A stretch of DNA of 27,467 nucleotides from Alphaproteobacteria bacterium (GTDB taxonomy: Bacteria; Pseudomonadota; Alphaproteobacteria; Holosporales; Holosporaceae). A program made the translations under genes and the position numbers. How positions within the stretch are numbered: position 1 is the stretch's first letter; every line of letters starts with the position of its first letter. Below are positions 1-7,555 of this stretch, in pieces. The notes beneath the pieces were generated by a model. The model was not told the DNA's origin. It saw only the letters and a program-made list of their open reading frames with translations, and made no database searches. Location of the stretch: positions 1-27,467 of the forward strand of contig VGCF01000005.1 of assembly GCA_016870135.1 (NCBI GenBank). The letters run 5' to 3'.

Positions 1-234
1 GTGATCAAGGATCGTGCGGCGCGTTTGCGTCTTGTGGGGCAAGAGGTTTTGGCCCAATTTTTGACAGAAAAAATAGGAACAACGGTCAACGTTTTGGCTG
101 AAAATGCATCTCGTGGCCACAGCGATGATTTTACCGATGTGCACTTTTCTGAACCTGCGCCCCCGTGGCAAATGGTTCGTGCTCGGGTTATCGGGGTCAA
201 GGGTACAGGTGTTGTTGCCCACCCGCTGGAGTAG
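1..234 (+). CDS. mtaB: C-terminal end of MtaB-like tRNA methylthiotransferase (partial)
   Basis: The reading frame enters from outside the window, so the GTG at base 1 is an internal valine codon. The 77 visible residues begin VIKDRAARLR, close to the (V)IKERAARLR segment that follows the radical-SAM domain in MtaB enzymes. They end in a TRAM-like stretch with GHSDDFTDVHF and a final GVVAHPL. MtaB adds a methylthio group to threonylcarbamoyladenosine at position 37 of tRNAs that read ANN codons. The catalytic radical-SAM and iron-sulfur domains lie upstream and cannot be checked. A RimO or MiaB paralogue is possible, but the IKxRAARLR context favours MtaB. Confidence 0.72.
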   Translation: MIKDRAARLRLVGQEVLAQFLTEKIGTTVNVLAENASRGHSDDFTDVHFSEPAPPWQMVRARVIGVKGTGVVAHPLE

Positions 235-426
235 GCGCAGATTGGTGCCCATATGGGGTGGGATAGGTCTTGATGATTGTTTTGGCCCATAACAAATGGC
301 TGGGATAATGGTGGAGGCAATGGTGGGGTTTGCTTGGGGATGGGGGGTCTTAAAGTAACGCGTTAAAAAAGCTGAAAAACAGGGGAATGTTGTTGCTTTT
401 TTTAACAATGTGTGATAAGGTAAAAG
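235..426. other. Intergenic region before the BI-1 gene
   Basis: No gene was found in these 192 bases. The left half is G-rich with repeated GGTGG-like runs, and the right half is A+T-rich. A GATAAGG stretch about 7 bases before the ATG at 427 can serve as a weak ribosome binding site. No convincing promoter could be assigned. Confidence 0.4.
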
Positions 427-1128
427 ATGAAAAAGTTTAGTAAAAATGAGGTAAAAATGCGATCTGTTCGAACAACCTTTCGGCGTGCGGTTGATGTCGG
501 CCTGCACACCTATTTGCTCGGTGTTTATAAATACATGGGGTTGGGATTATTGGTGTCTTGGGGTGTATCGTTGATGCTTCCGCGCAGTTTGGGCATCTTT
601 TCTTGGGTGGCTATGTTTGGTACGTTGGGTATCAGTTTTTATTTTGGCGCAGCATTAAATAGGATGGCGGCATCCACGGCTCAGATATTATTTTGGGTGT
701 ATTCTGCCTTGATGGGGGTGGCGTTAAGTCATATTGTTGCAGCGTACACGATCCAAAGTATTGCGTCGGCTTTTTTTATTACGGGTTTGACCTTTGGCGC
801 CATGAGCATTTATGGGCACCGAACACAGCGTGATTTAACGGCAATGGGTTCGTTTTTAATGATGGGTTTTTGGGGCATTTTCATTGCCAGCATTGTGAAT
901 ATCTTTTTAAAGAGCAGCATGATGAATTTTTTGGTCTCTTTAATTGGTGTTTTTGTGTTTACAGGATTAATTGCCTACCAAACTCAAACGTTGAAACAGT
1001 TGTATTATGCGTTACCAAATAACAAGGACATTCGTGAAAAGATGTCTATCTTGGGGGCATTAAATTTGTACATGAGTGTCATCAATTTGTTCCTATCTCT
1101 GTTACATTTGGGGGGAGAGCGTAAATAA
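427..1128 (+). CDS. Bax inhibitor-1 (BI-1/YccA) family membrane protein
   Basis: The 233-residue protein is almost entirely hydrophobic, with about seven membrane segments, the usual size and topology for bacterial BI-1/YccA/YbhL proteins. The family signature is clear: AFFITGLTFGAMSIYGHRTQRDLTAMG (about 115-141, read in two parts), GIFIASIVNIFL (150-161) and GALNLYMSVINLFLSLLHL near the C-terminus. Members of this family act as pH-sensitive calcium leak channels or as partners of membrane proteases such as FtsH. The two aspartates expected in YDTQ and LYLDFINLF are replaced by Gln185 (AYQTQ) and Ser217 (LYMSVINLF). The first ATG is used; a second in-frame ATG lies 10 codons later. It stands alone between a tRNA-modification gene and a gene-poor stretch. 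Confidence 0.9.
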   Translation: MKKFSKNEVKMRSVRTTFRRAVDVGLHTYLLGVYKYMGLGLLVSWGVSLMLPRSLGIFSWVAMFGTLGISFYFGAALNRMAASTAQILFWVYSALMGVALSHIVAAYTIQSIASAFFITGLTFGAMSIYGHRTQRDLTAMGSFLMMGFWGIFIASIVNIFLKSSMMNFLVSLIGVFVFTGLIAYQTQTLKQLYYALPNNKDIREKMSILGALNLYMSVINLFLSLLHLGGERK

Positions 1129-1904
1129 GATTAGGACGCGAGTGGGCACGTTGTTCTGCTGCGGGTGATTGGGCGGATGGCGTTGCTGATAGGGGTGGGG
1201 AGCAGCATGCTCTTTTGCCCCTTTTTTTATATCCAAAATGAAAACTCTTGAAAAATTGATTTACAGGTCTGGGGCCTGTTATTCTGAAAAAGAGTCCAAT
1301 AGATTATTTTTATATGGCTTTTTTTCAAAAAAATATTGGTAATTTTTTAGATCGACTGGCTGTTTTTTTTATTTTTTCTTCTATTCGTTTTAATCGTTGG
1401 GGCAGGCGCCCATGGGCTTTGAACACCAAGGCGTGGGGTCATATACATTCTCTTTTCCCAGGCAAACATCAAGAGCAGCCTGATAACAGGCAGCATGACA
1501 AACAGATGCACAATGGCGTACCAGAGGAATCGGTCCAAGAACCTTGGCCCTCTTTTTCCTGGCCCATCATTGCTCCTGGGGCCGATGTTAATCATGGGGA
1601 AGATCTAAACCAATGGAATCGGTCTTGTATTGTACCAACTCAGCAAGGTTTTTTTGGTGCTGATGATGCACCGCAGGTGTGCTCAAATCAAGGGAAAACC
1701 CGGCCGTTTGGTGCAAAGCATATCCAATGTTTTGGTTGCGCACAGGTTTGTGGTGATCAGACCCCCGTGGACGATCGACCTTGGATCGGTACTGGGGAAC
1801 AAGGGTGTGTTTTTGGCATTTTACGCGATCAAAGCCACTGTATTTGCGGTGTCTTATTGCAAAAAAGCCTTCGAACGTCCTGGTATCTGTAACGGAGATC
1901 ATAC
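1129..1904. other. 776-base stretch without a recognisable gene
   Basis: Open frames exist on both strands here, including a 192-codon plus frame (1314-1892) and two overlapping minus frames. None resembles a known family, and their compositions (rich in Trp, Gln, His and Cys) look like chance translations. The last plus-strand frame (1630-1908) ends in an ATGA overlap with the toxin gene, where an antitoxin would normally sit, but its translation has no antitoxin-like DNA-binding segment. The region may hold a decayed gene or a decayed antitoxin. Confidence 0.4.
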
Positions 1905-2297
1905 ATGACCACAGAAACTGTTGTACTGGACAGCAATATTATTATTGATTATTTGCAGGGTCGGTATCAAGCCGCAAAATTGTTTCAATCTTATCGGAAT
2001 AACAACATCCGTGTTGTGATCAGCATCATTACGTTAATCGAGGTTTTAGTTGGCATTGCAGATCAAGAAAAGCGGGGGAGGGTAAAGCAGTGGCTTTTGA
2101 ATTTTTCCCCCATCCATGTGTGCCTGGATATTGCTGAAAAAGCCATAGAGCTGAGAAAAGGGTACGGTTTGCGCCTTCCTGATGCCCTTATTGCATCCAC
2201 TGCCCGATGTCATCAGGGCATTTTGGTGACCCGTGACAGAGATTTTTATAAAATGTCGGATGTTCGTTATCCCTATGACCTGCATGATCAAGAATAA
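1905..2297 (+). CDS. vapC: PIN-domain ribonuclease, VapC-like toxin
   Basis: The 130-residue product is a complete PIN domain, the fold of VapC toxins that cleave tRNA or rRNA using divalent metal. The four acidic residues of the active site are visible: Asp9 in VVLDSN, Glu46 in ITLIEVLVG, Asp93 in LRLPDALIAS and Asp111 in LVTRDRDF. Size and motif spacing are those of VapC. An ACGGAGA purine-rich stretch before the ATG can serve as ribosome binding site. No VapB-like antitoxin is recognisable upstream or downstream, so it looks like an orphan toxin unless the antitoxin is divergent. The 3' end of the gene is duplicated out of frame just behind the stop codon. Confidence 0.88.
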   Translation: MTTETVVLDSNIIIDYLQGRYQAAKLFQSYRNNNIRVVISIITLIEVLVGIADQEKRGRVKQWLLNFSPIHVCLDIAEKAIELRKGYGLRLPDALIASTARCHQGILVTRDRDFYKMSDVRYPYDLHDQE

Positions 2298-2341
2298 TGG
2301 GAATGTCCGTTATCCCTATGACCTGCACGATCAAGAGTATA
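2260..2341. repeat. Imperfect tandem duplication of the vapC 3' end
   Basis: About 39 bases starting ATGTTCGTTATCCCTATGAC (2260 on) recur 43 bases later (2303-2341) with only a few differences (T/C, T/C, A/G). The first copy encodes the last residues RYPYDLHDQE of the toxin and its stop. The second copy lies after the stop and is out of frame because 43 is not a multiple of three. Confidence 0.85.
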
Positions 2342-2496
2342 AGGGGCGCCCATTTCACGGACGTTTGGTCTGACCAAGGCAAAGGACCGCTTGCCTTGTG
2401 GCCCGGCTTTTTAACGGTGTTTTTAAAAATTTTTTTGAAAAAGATTCTTAGACCTCTTTTCTTTTGATACCGCCATGGCGTATGATTGCAGAATAT

Positions 2497-2569
2497 AGGA
2501 GTGTGGCTCAATGGCTAGAGCACTGGTCTCCAAAACCAGCGGTTGGGGGTTCGAGTCCCTCCACTCCTG
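2497..2569 (+). tRNA. trnW: tRNA-Trp (anticodon CCA)
   Basis: A full cloverleaf is visible. The acceptor stem AGGAGTG (2497-2503) pairs with CACTCCT (2562-2568). The D arm is GCTC/GAGC. The anticodon stem CTGGT/ACCAG (2523-2527 and 2535-2539) carries loop CTCCAAA with anticodon CCA at 2530-2532. The T arm contains GGTTCGAGTCC. The discriminator is G, as expected for bacterial tRNA-Trp. The bases after it read CGCCA, so the 3' CCA is probably added enzymatically. Confidence 0.96.
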
Positions 2570-2783
2570 CGCCAGTTTCATTAATGTAAAAGCATAAAAT
2601 ATTTTATTTTTATTTAATTTTTTACAATAAATTTTCAGTTTTTTTCTTGATTTTTACACTATTCGCCGCCATTCGTTGTGTTTTCAACGGGTTGCGATTG
2701 CTTTTTTTGTGAACGAGATGGGTTGAATTATTTCAAGATTTTGTTATAATTTTTTAATGAATCAAAAATAAAACTAAATCGCT

Positions 2784-4337
2784 TTGAGAATTTTATACCC
2801 TAGTAAACCTTTTTTTAAGACAGATCTTATCAATCATTTTATTTGTCAAGGAATAGACAAGTTCGAAAAGAATGTAAAGGGGGTAATTTCTATTATCTTG
2901 CTGTCCTGTGGAACGGTTGTTCTGGATGGCCCAACGCCCGATCGGGTCGTGGGTATCAGGACTGGGGCCAGTCCGGTGGTGACACCTGTTGCAAAAGCAG
3001 AAGAAAAACCGTCTCTGGATTGCCAAGAATCATCTATCCGCATGGGGACCGATCGATCGCTGTGCCGTGCCCTGCGCCAATCTGGTGTTCGCCAAGAAGT
3101 CATTAATGCCATTGCACGCTGTTTGTCTGCCAAGATGGTTCGGCGTTTTCGTCCCAACCAGATTATAAAAATGATGTTTGAATCGGGGGCATTGTCTAGC
3201 ATTAAGGTGTATACGGGTGTGGGGCGAGCATTTCTGATTCAACGCAACGGGTCGGGGGCCTGGTCCAGCAAACGTATCAAGGTTCCTGTTGCTGTGAAAT
3301 ACGAGCGCTTGAAATTGCCCGTCACGCATACGCTAAAAAAATCTCTTTTGTCATCAGGACTGGATAGGGCTCTGATTGTAGATATTGCCAGAGGATTGGT
3401 GCGCAGTGGGGTTGTGTGGGGGAATTTAAGGGGATCAACGGTGGAATTGATGATCCAAACTAGGCGTTGTGCAGAAACCGCCGCCCTGGCTCTTGATCAC
3501 ATTGCGATGATTCAGATTGGAAAAAAGGGGGTTAAAAAAACCTATTATGCCTATCAGCGTGGTCCTCATGATTCGCGCAGAATTTTTTGCACTTTGGCTG
3601 GTTTTGGTTTGCAGTCGGGTGAGGTGGCTCGGCATGTTACATGGTGTCCTCCGGTGCCAAAAGTCATAGTGACGTCTCGTTTTGGAAACAGATTGCATCC
3701 TGTATACAAGTGCATCAAGCACCATAACGGTACAGATTATGGGGGCGCCCATGGTTCGCCTATTCGTGCGGTGGGGGAGGGTGTGATCAAGTCGGTTGCG
3801 CAAAGTGGTTCTTATGGTAAATATGTGACCATTCTCCATGGCAACGGTTATCGCACACTGTATGCCCATTTGTCTCGAACCATGGTTCGTGTCGGTCAGC
3901 GCGTTCGCAAAGGGCAAACCATAGGGGGGATGGGCAGCACGGGTACGGCCAGAGGGACGCATTTGCACCTAGAAGTTTTGGATCGATCCAGTCGCCCTAT
4001 TAATCCGGAATCTTTTTTGCGCTCCAGCAAAAAGCAGGCCAAAAGCCAGAACCCGACTGTTTCTGGAAAGCAGAAAGTTAATTTTTACAAGCAAGCCCAA
4101 AGTTTAAGACAAAAGTATGCGGCTTTGGGTGGTTCTGTTGCCCCTATTCCAGGGGGCAGCCATTGCGTCACCCGATCCAGCACTGTGGCTGTGCCCCAGA
4201 AAAGAAGAGTCGGATCTCGCAAGCCTGTAGTATCTGGAAAGCCAGTTTCCACAAAAAGACGATTCAAAAACTTGGTTAATGTGAATAAATCCAGGGCCTC
4301 TGTTCGACACAGTCGGCGGGTAAAAAAGAGCATCTAG
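2784..4337 (+). CDS. M23-family murein endopeptidase with long basic C-terminal tail
   Basis: This is a secreted or membrane-anchored peptidoglycan hydrolase of the LytM/M23 type. Residues 300-412 form the metallopeptidase domain: zinc ligands His314 and Asp318 in HHNGTDYG, His362 in YAHLS, and the HLHLE motif with His393 and His395. A hydrophobic stretch GVISIILLSCGTVVL (33-47) near the N-terminus is a signal sequence or anchor. The middle (80-290) has no clear LysM repeat and would be the regulatory region. After the catalytic domain come about 105 residues very rich in Lys, Arg and Ser, which is unusual. The start is uncertain: the TTG at 2784 has no Shine-Dalgarno sequence and no in-frame ATG precedes the hydrophobic segment. 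It probably trims peptide cross-links during growth or division. Confidence 0.87.
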   Translation: MRILYPSKPFFKTDLINHFICQGIDKFEKNVKGVISIILLSCGTVVLDGPTPDRVVGIRTGASPVVTPVAKAEEKPSLDCQESSIRMGTDRSLCRALRQSGVRQEVINAIARCLSAKMVRRFRPNQIIKMMFESGALSSIKVYTGVGRAFLIQRNGSGAWSSKRIKVPVAVKYERLKLPVTHTLKKSLLSSGLDRALIVDIARGLVRSGVVWGNLRGSTVELMIQTRRCAETAALALDHIAMIQIGKKGVKKTYYAYQRGPHDSRRIFCTLAGFGLQSGEVARHVTWCPPVPKVIVTSRFGNRLHPVYKCIKHHNGTDYGGAHGSPIRAVGEGVIKSVAQSGSYGKYVTILHGNGYRTLYAHLSRTMVRVGQRVRKGQTIGGMGSTGTARGTHLHLEVLDRSSRPINPESFLRSSKKQAKSQNPTVSGKQKVNFYKQAQSLRQKYAALGGSVAPIPGGSHCVTRSSTVAVPQKRRVGSRKPVVSGKPVSTKRRFKNLVNVNKSRASVRHSRRVKKSI

Positions 4338-4833
4338 TAGGGGGGGGCAGTATTTGGTCAGAGCGTTGATTCTTTTTGCATCCTGGGGAAAACTGTGTCT
4401 CTTTTTTCAGAATATGCAGATGATTTGCTTTATGTTTTAAACACGGATTTTTTGTTATTGAAAATAGGGCTTTGGATCATCACCCATTATTCAGCACAAC
4501 CCATTGTTCAGCTGGTTTTTTCTGTATAGGGCTTACCATAACGGGTAAAGGGCTGTCTTGTTATAGGATAGAGATCGATTTGCGGCCTTGACATATGAAG
4601 GGTTGCATTCATGTATCCACAAATAGGTCCCGATGATGTTATGGGTAATTACCTTGGGTATGGCGCTGTATAACATATGTTGACGATTAGACTATGCGAT
4701 CGTCAAGTAGCGGGTAGAGGCCAGATTGCAATAGAATTTTGTATGGGTGAATTCAGAGCGGGCAGGGAGGAATTTTAAGTATGCAAAATTAAAAATATAC
4801 AAAATTAAAGAAAAATCCCAACCCGTTTTTTAA
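4338..4833. other. 496-base intergenic region
   Basis: No gene was found. It opens with a run of eight G bases (4340-4347) just after the M23 stop codon. A 14-base unit ACCCATTATTCAGC (4482-4495) recurs with one change at 4499-4512, a period of 17. The last 60 bases before the rpmB stop are very A+T-rich, with a second near-duplicate around GCAAAATTAAA and ACAAAATTAAA. A TTGACA hexamer occurs near 4588 but no good -10 box follows at the right distance. Confidence 0.5.
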
Positions 4834-5142
4834 TCACGCCGTTGTTTCGGCTGCGGTTTTTTTGGCTGTAAACAATGCCAGGTCTTTTTTCAATTTTAAC
4901 AATGGTGGTGTCAGTTTTCTGTTGGATGTTTTTTGAACAAACAGATCAATGCCACCACTTTTATCAATGGTTTTTATTCCAGCAGAGGATACTTTCAGCA
5001 TGATGTTTTTTGAAAGCATTTGGCTGTAAACACTGACCCAGCGCACATTTGGATAGAAAACGCGCTTGGTCTTATTGTTGGCGTGGCTGACATTGTTGCC
5101 AACCATGGGGCCTTTTAAGGAGATGCAGCAAAATCTCGACAT
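4834..5142 (-). CDS. rpmB: 50S ribosomal protein L28
   Basis: The 102-residue basic protein carries the L28 signature GNNVSHANNKTKRVFYPN near the N-terminus, followed by VSSAGIKTIDKSGGIDLFV, as in alphaproteobacterial L28. L28 sits on the large subunit near the exit-site region. The ATG at 5142 opens MSRFCC, where the family usually has MARRCE or MSRRCE. There is no Shine-Dalgarno sequence before it; a near-consensus promoter 28-56 bases upstream predicts a short leader. It is transcribed divergently from rpsB, and the usual rpmG partner is absent. Confidence 0.95.
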   Translation of the reverse strand: MSRFCCISLKGPMVGNNVSHANNKTKRVFYPNVRWVSVYSQMLSKNIMLKVSSAGIKTIDKSGGIDLFVQKTSNRKLTPPLLKLKKDLALFTAKKTAAETTA

Positions 5143-5169
5143 GGAAAAATTGTAAACTTATTTTTGAAA

Positions 5170-5198
5170 ATCATACCGCGTTTAAAATCCCACGTCAA
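5170..5198 (-). promoter_or_regulatory. Sigma-70-type promoter of rpmB
   Basis: Read on the minus strand, TTGACG (5198-5193), a 17-base spacer and TATGAT (5175-5170) form a near-consensus promoter. Transcription would start about 20 bases before the rpmB ATG. The -10 box is preceded by ACGCGG, the same context seen at the rpsC promoter. Confidence 0.7.
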
Positions 5199-5210
5199 GG
5201 GCGCCCCCCT

Positions 5211-5275
5211 GTCTATCTGCTTGTACACTGGTGGGCTTGTCTGGCTTGTCTATATGCTTGTACACTGGTGGGCTT
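5211..5275. repeat. Two 28-base direct repeats upstream of rpsB
   Basis: A 28-base unit beginning GTCTATCTGCTTGTACACTG at 5211-5238 recurs at 5248-5275 with one mismatch (C to A), a period of 37. The downstream copy supplies the -35 box of the rpsB promoter, so the upstream copy looks like a duplicated promoter half. Confidence 0.85.
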
Positions 5276-5287
5276 TTGTGGTAATAT
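5258..5287 (+). promoter_or_regulatory. Promoter of rpsB-tsf
   Basis: TTGTAC (5258-5263), an 18-base spacer and TAATAT (5282-5287) form a plausible sigma-70 promoter with the -35 box inside the second 28-base repeat. It would give a leader of roughly 80 bases before rpsB. Confidence 0.55.
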
Positions 5288-5372
5288 TTGGTGGAAATCA
5301 TATCTCTCATGCAGGGCATCCTTCCGGTGCACAATCAGCGCTCTGCAGAGGAAAACTGGACAGGATATACAA

Positions 5373-6149
5373 ATGAGTTTTACAGTACCAACCATATCAT
5401 TAGAAGATTTATTGCAAAGAGGGGTCCATTTCGGCCACAAAAGAGCCCGTTGGAACCCAAAAATGGCACCCTATATTTACAAAGAACACCACGGCGTTCA
5501 TATCATTGATTTGCCTCAAACAGTGATGCTGATGAACAGAGCCATGGCTGCGCTGCATCAGTGCGTCAAAAATGGTGGCAGAATTTTGTTTGTAGGGACA
5601 AAACTGCAGGCCAGAAAGGCCATCAAGGAGTCCGCCATTCGGTGTGGTCAATATTATGTGGACCATCGTTGGTTGGGCGGAACATTGACCAATTGGAAAA
5701 CCATTTCTGCATCGTTAAAACATTTCAGAGAAGTGGAAGATCGCGTCAATTCTACCGATTTTTCTTCGTATACTAAAAAAGAGCAGTTGGGTTTTCACCG
5801 TGAATTGGGTAAGTGCGAACTGGCTCTGGGCGGCATCCGCAACATGGGTGGTTTGCCAGACATGGTGTTTTTGATTGATGCGAACAAAGAAAGCATTGTG
5901 GTTAAAGAAGCGCGAAAACTGAAAATACCCACCATTGCCATCGTCGACACCAATACAGATCCCACGTTGGTGGATTATCCTATACCTGGAAATGATGATG
6001 CGTTGCGCGCCATCGAATTTTATTGCGATGTGGTTGCCAAAACTGTCTTGTCGGGTTTGCAAGAGGAATTTGATCAAAAGTCTTATGATGTGCCTAATGT
6101 TCCGGATTTTGAACCTTCTCCTGCGCCTGCGATTAAACCAAAGGGGTGA
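5373..6149 (+). CDS. rpsB: 30S ribosomal protein S2
   Basis: The 258-residue protein matches S2 along its whole length: LLQRGVHFGHKRARWNPKMA near the N-terminus, IHIIDL-type strand, GRILFVGTKLQARKAI, YYVDHRWLGGTLTNWKTI, GIRNMGGLPDMVFLID and IPTIAIVDTNTDPTLVDYPI. S2 binds late to the small subunit and is needed for S1 docking. The start at 5373 (MSFTVPTISL) is chosen because an AGGA at 5362-5365 is well placed and conservation begins just after it; the open frame runs further upstream into the promoter region. tsf follows after 42 bases in the classic rpsB-tsf order. Confidence 0.97.
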   Translation: MSFTVPTISLEDLLQRGVHFGHKRARWNPKMAPYIYKEHHGVHIIDLPQTVMLMNRAMAALHQCVKNGGRILFVGTKLQARKAIKESAIRCGQYYVDHRWLGGTLTNWKTISASLKHFREVEDRVNSTDFSSYTKKEQLGFHRELGKCELALGGIRNMGGLPDMVFLIDANKESIVVKEARKLKIPTIAIVDTNTDPTLVDYPIPGNDDALRAIEFYCDVVAKTVLSGLQEEFDQKSYDVPNVPDFEPSPAPAIKPKG

Positions 6150-6191
6150 TCTCTGATCCATCATTCAATATAAATAGGGAGATTTAGTGGT

Positions 6192-7115
6192 ATGACAATT
6201 TCTATGGATGTTTTAAAACAATTGAGGGAAGAAACGCTTGCTCCTTTTGGTGCGTGCAAAAAAGCCCTGACAGAATCGGGAGGAGATTTGTCTGCGGCCA
6301 TGGATTGGTTGCGGAAAAATGGTGTTCTGGTTGGCGGAAAAAAGACCGATCGTCTGGCATCAGAAGGCGCCATTGCGGCCGACTGTGTTGGGGGTTTTGG
6401 TGCGCTGATCGAAATCAGTTCAGAGACCGATTTTGTGGCGCGTGGTGATCCGTTCAAGGGGTTAATTTCTTCTGTTTTGGGCGTGGCGATGTCGCGTTCT
6501 GAAACCGCTGTGGAGCGATTGCTTGAACATCCTTTGGATGCAGAAAATCACAAAAGAGGGACCATTAGCGAGTGTGTTTTAGAGTTCGCTGGGACCATCG
6601 GAGAAAACATTGTATTGCGTCGTTTGGTAGCCCTTAATGTGAATCCTGGTGTGGTGGTGTCGTATATTCATCAATCGTTTCCAGGCACCCCAAATATTGG
6701 CACATTGGGGGTTTTGGTGGCCTTGGAATCAGAGGCAAACGAGGACGATTTAAAGGCTTTGGGCAAAAATTTGGCCATGCATATCGCCTTTACCAGGCCC
6801 CATTGTGTTTCCATTCACGAGGTTTCTCCTGCAGTTTTAGAAAAAGAGAAAACGTTCTTGCAAGAGCAGATTCAAGAGCAATCAGGGGACAGGCCAGCGG
6901 ACGTGCAACTTAAAATGGTTGAGGGGCGTTTAAGAAAGTTTTTTGAAACCATTGTGTTAGAAGAGCAGGATTATGTGCGCGATTCTGGAAAAACCATTAA
7001 AGAGTTTTTAAAACAGGAGGGCGAGCGCTTGGGTAAGCCCGTTCGTATTGCTGGTTTTGCCTATGCTAAATTAGGGGAAAATTCAAAAGAGGGACACGAA
7101 GAGACCGCAGAATAG
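6192..7115 (+). CDS. tsf: Elongation factor Ts
   Basis: EF-Ts (307 residues) exchanges GDP for GTP on EF-Tu. The N-terminal UBA-like module (LKQLREETLAPFGACKKAL, then GDLSAAMDWLRKNG), the core motif SSETDFVARGDPF and the C-terminal VGVG-free repeat with AMHIAF are recognisable. The normally near-invariant RxxTGAGxMDCKKAL reads REETLAPFGACKKAL here, so the TGAG and the following Met-Asp are lost, and TDFVARN has Gly in place of Asn. GGGAG at 6177-6181 precedes the ATG by 10 bases. A second in-frame ATG (MDVLK) is four codons later. pyrH and frr, which normally follow, are absent. Confidence 0.94.
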   Translation: MTISMDVLKQLREETLAPFGACKKALTESGGDLSAAMDWLRKNGVLVGGKKTDRLASEGAIAADCVGGFGALIEISSETDFVARGDPFKGLISSVLGVAMSRSETAVERLLEHPLDAENHKRGTISECVLEFAGTIGENIVLRRLVALNVNPGVVVSYIHQSFPGTPNIGTLGVLVALESEANEDDLKALGKNLAMHIAFTRPHCVSIHEVSPAVLEKEKTFLQEQIQEQSGDRPADVQLKMVEGRLRKFFETIVLEEQDYVRDSGKTIKEFLKQEGERLGKPVRIAGFAYAKLGENSKEGHEETAE

Positions 7116-7555
7116 CGGTCCGTGACGAGGTCCATTTGTGGATCTGATGTTCTGGTGGATAATGACCAATCCTTCTTGACCCGTGATTGTTGCATCACTG
7201 TGGTTAAGAATGGTCTGGTCCAGAACCTGTCGAAACAGTATAGTGGGCAGAATTCTGCAGACCGTAACAGAGGATATAAACCCTTTGCAGACCATGACAC
7301 CATTTATGGACTCGGGGCAGACAGAGCCCTTTTATGGGGCCAAAACCATCCAATGCTGGGGTATCATCCTGTTCTTTTTTACAAAATAAAAAAATAAACG
7401 ATTTTAAAGACTGTCATATAAAATTTTTACTAAACTTTTGTATAGTTTTTCAAATTTTATCGAACAATAGACTTTTTTAACTTTGATATCCGAAGTTAAT
7501 TGCACAAAAGATCAGACCGTGGTATTGTACAGACAGTATAAAAATAGAGCGTCGT
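7116..7555. other. 440-base intergenic region with structured DNA
   Basis: No protein gene is recognised; a 91-codon open frame (7122-7397) has no family resemblance. The region begins with a large imperfect hairpin (listed separately). It continues with a CTGT-CGAA-ACAG mini-hairpin (around 7228-7239), a perfect palindrome GCAGAATTCTGC (around 7247-7258) and a weak terminator-like GGGC-loop-GCCC followed by TTTT (7315-7333). The last 150 bases before mlaD are very A+T-rich. Confidence 0.45.
7150..7225. repeat. Large imperfect inverted repeat (hairpin) after tsf
   Basis: Arms pair in order: TTCTGG (7150-7155) with CCAGAA (7220-7225), GACCA (7164-7168) with TGGTC (7211-7215), TTCTTGACC (7173-7181) with GGTTAAGAA (7202-7210, one G-U), and GTGAT (7183-7187) with ATCAC (7194-7198) around the loop TGTTGC. 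The 76-base unit could fold as one long bulged stem in RNA. It starts 34 bases after the tsf stop and lacks a U tract. Confidence 0.65.

Noticed and set aside
1314..1892. A 192-codon open frame upstream of vapC, with overlapping open frames on the minus strand
   Set aside because: The translations resemble no family and are rich in Trp, Gln, His and Cys; several frames are open at once, as in G+C-richer non-coding DNA. Kept only as a possible decayed gene.
7122..7397. A 91-codon open frame after tsf
   Set aside because: It runs through the large hairpin and palindromes, has no ribosome binding site and no family resemblance.
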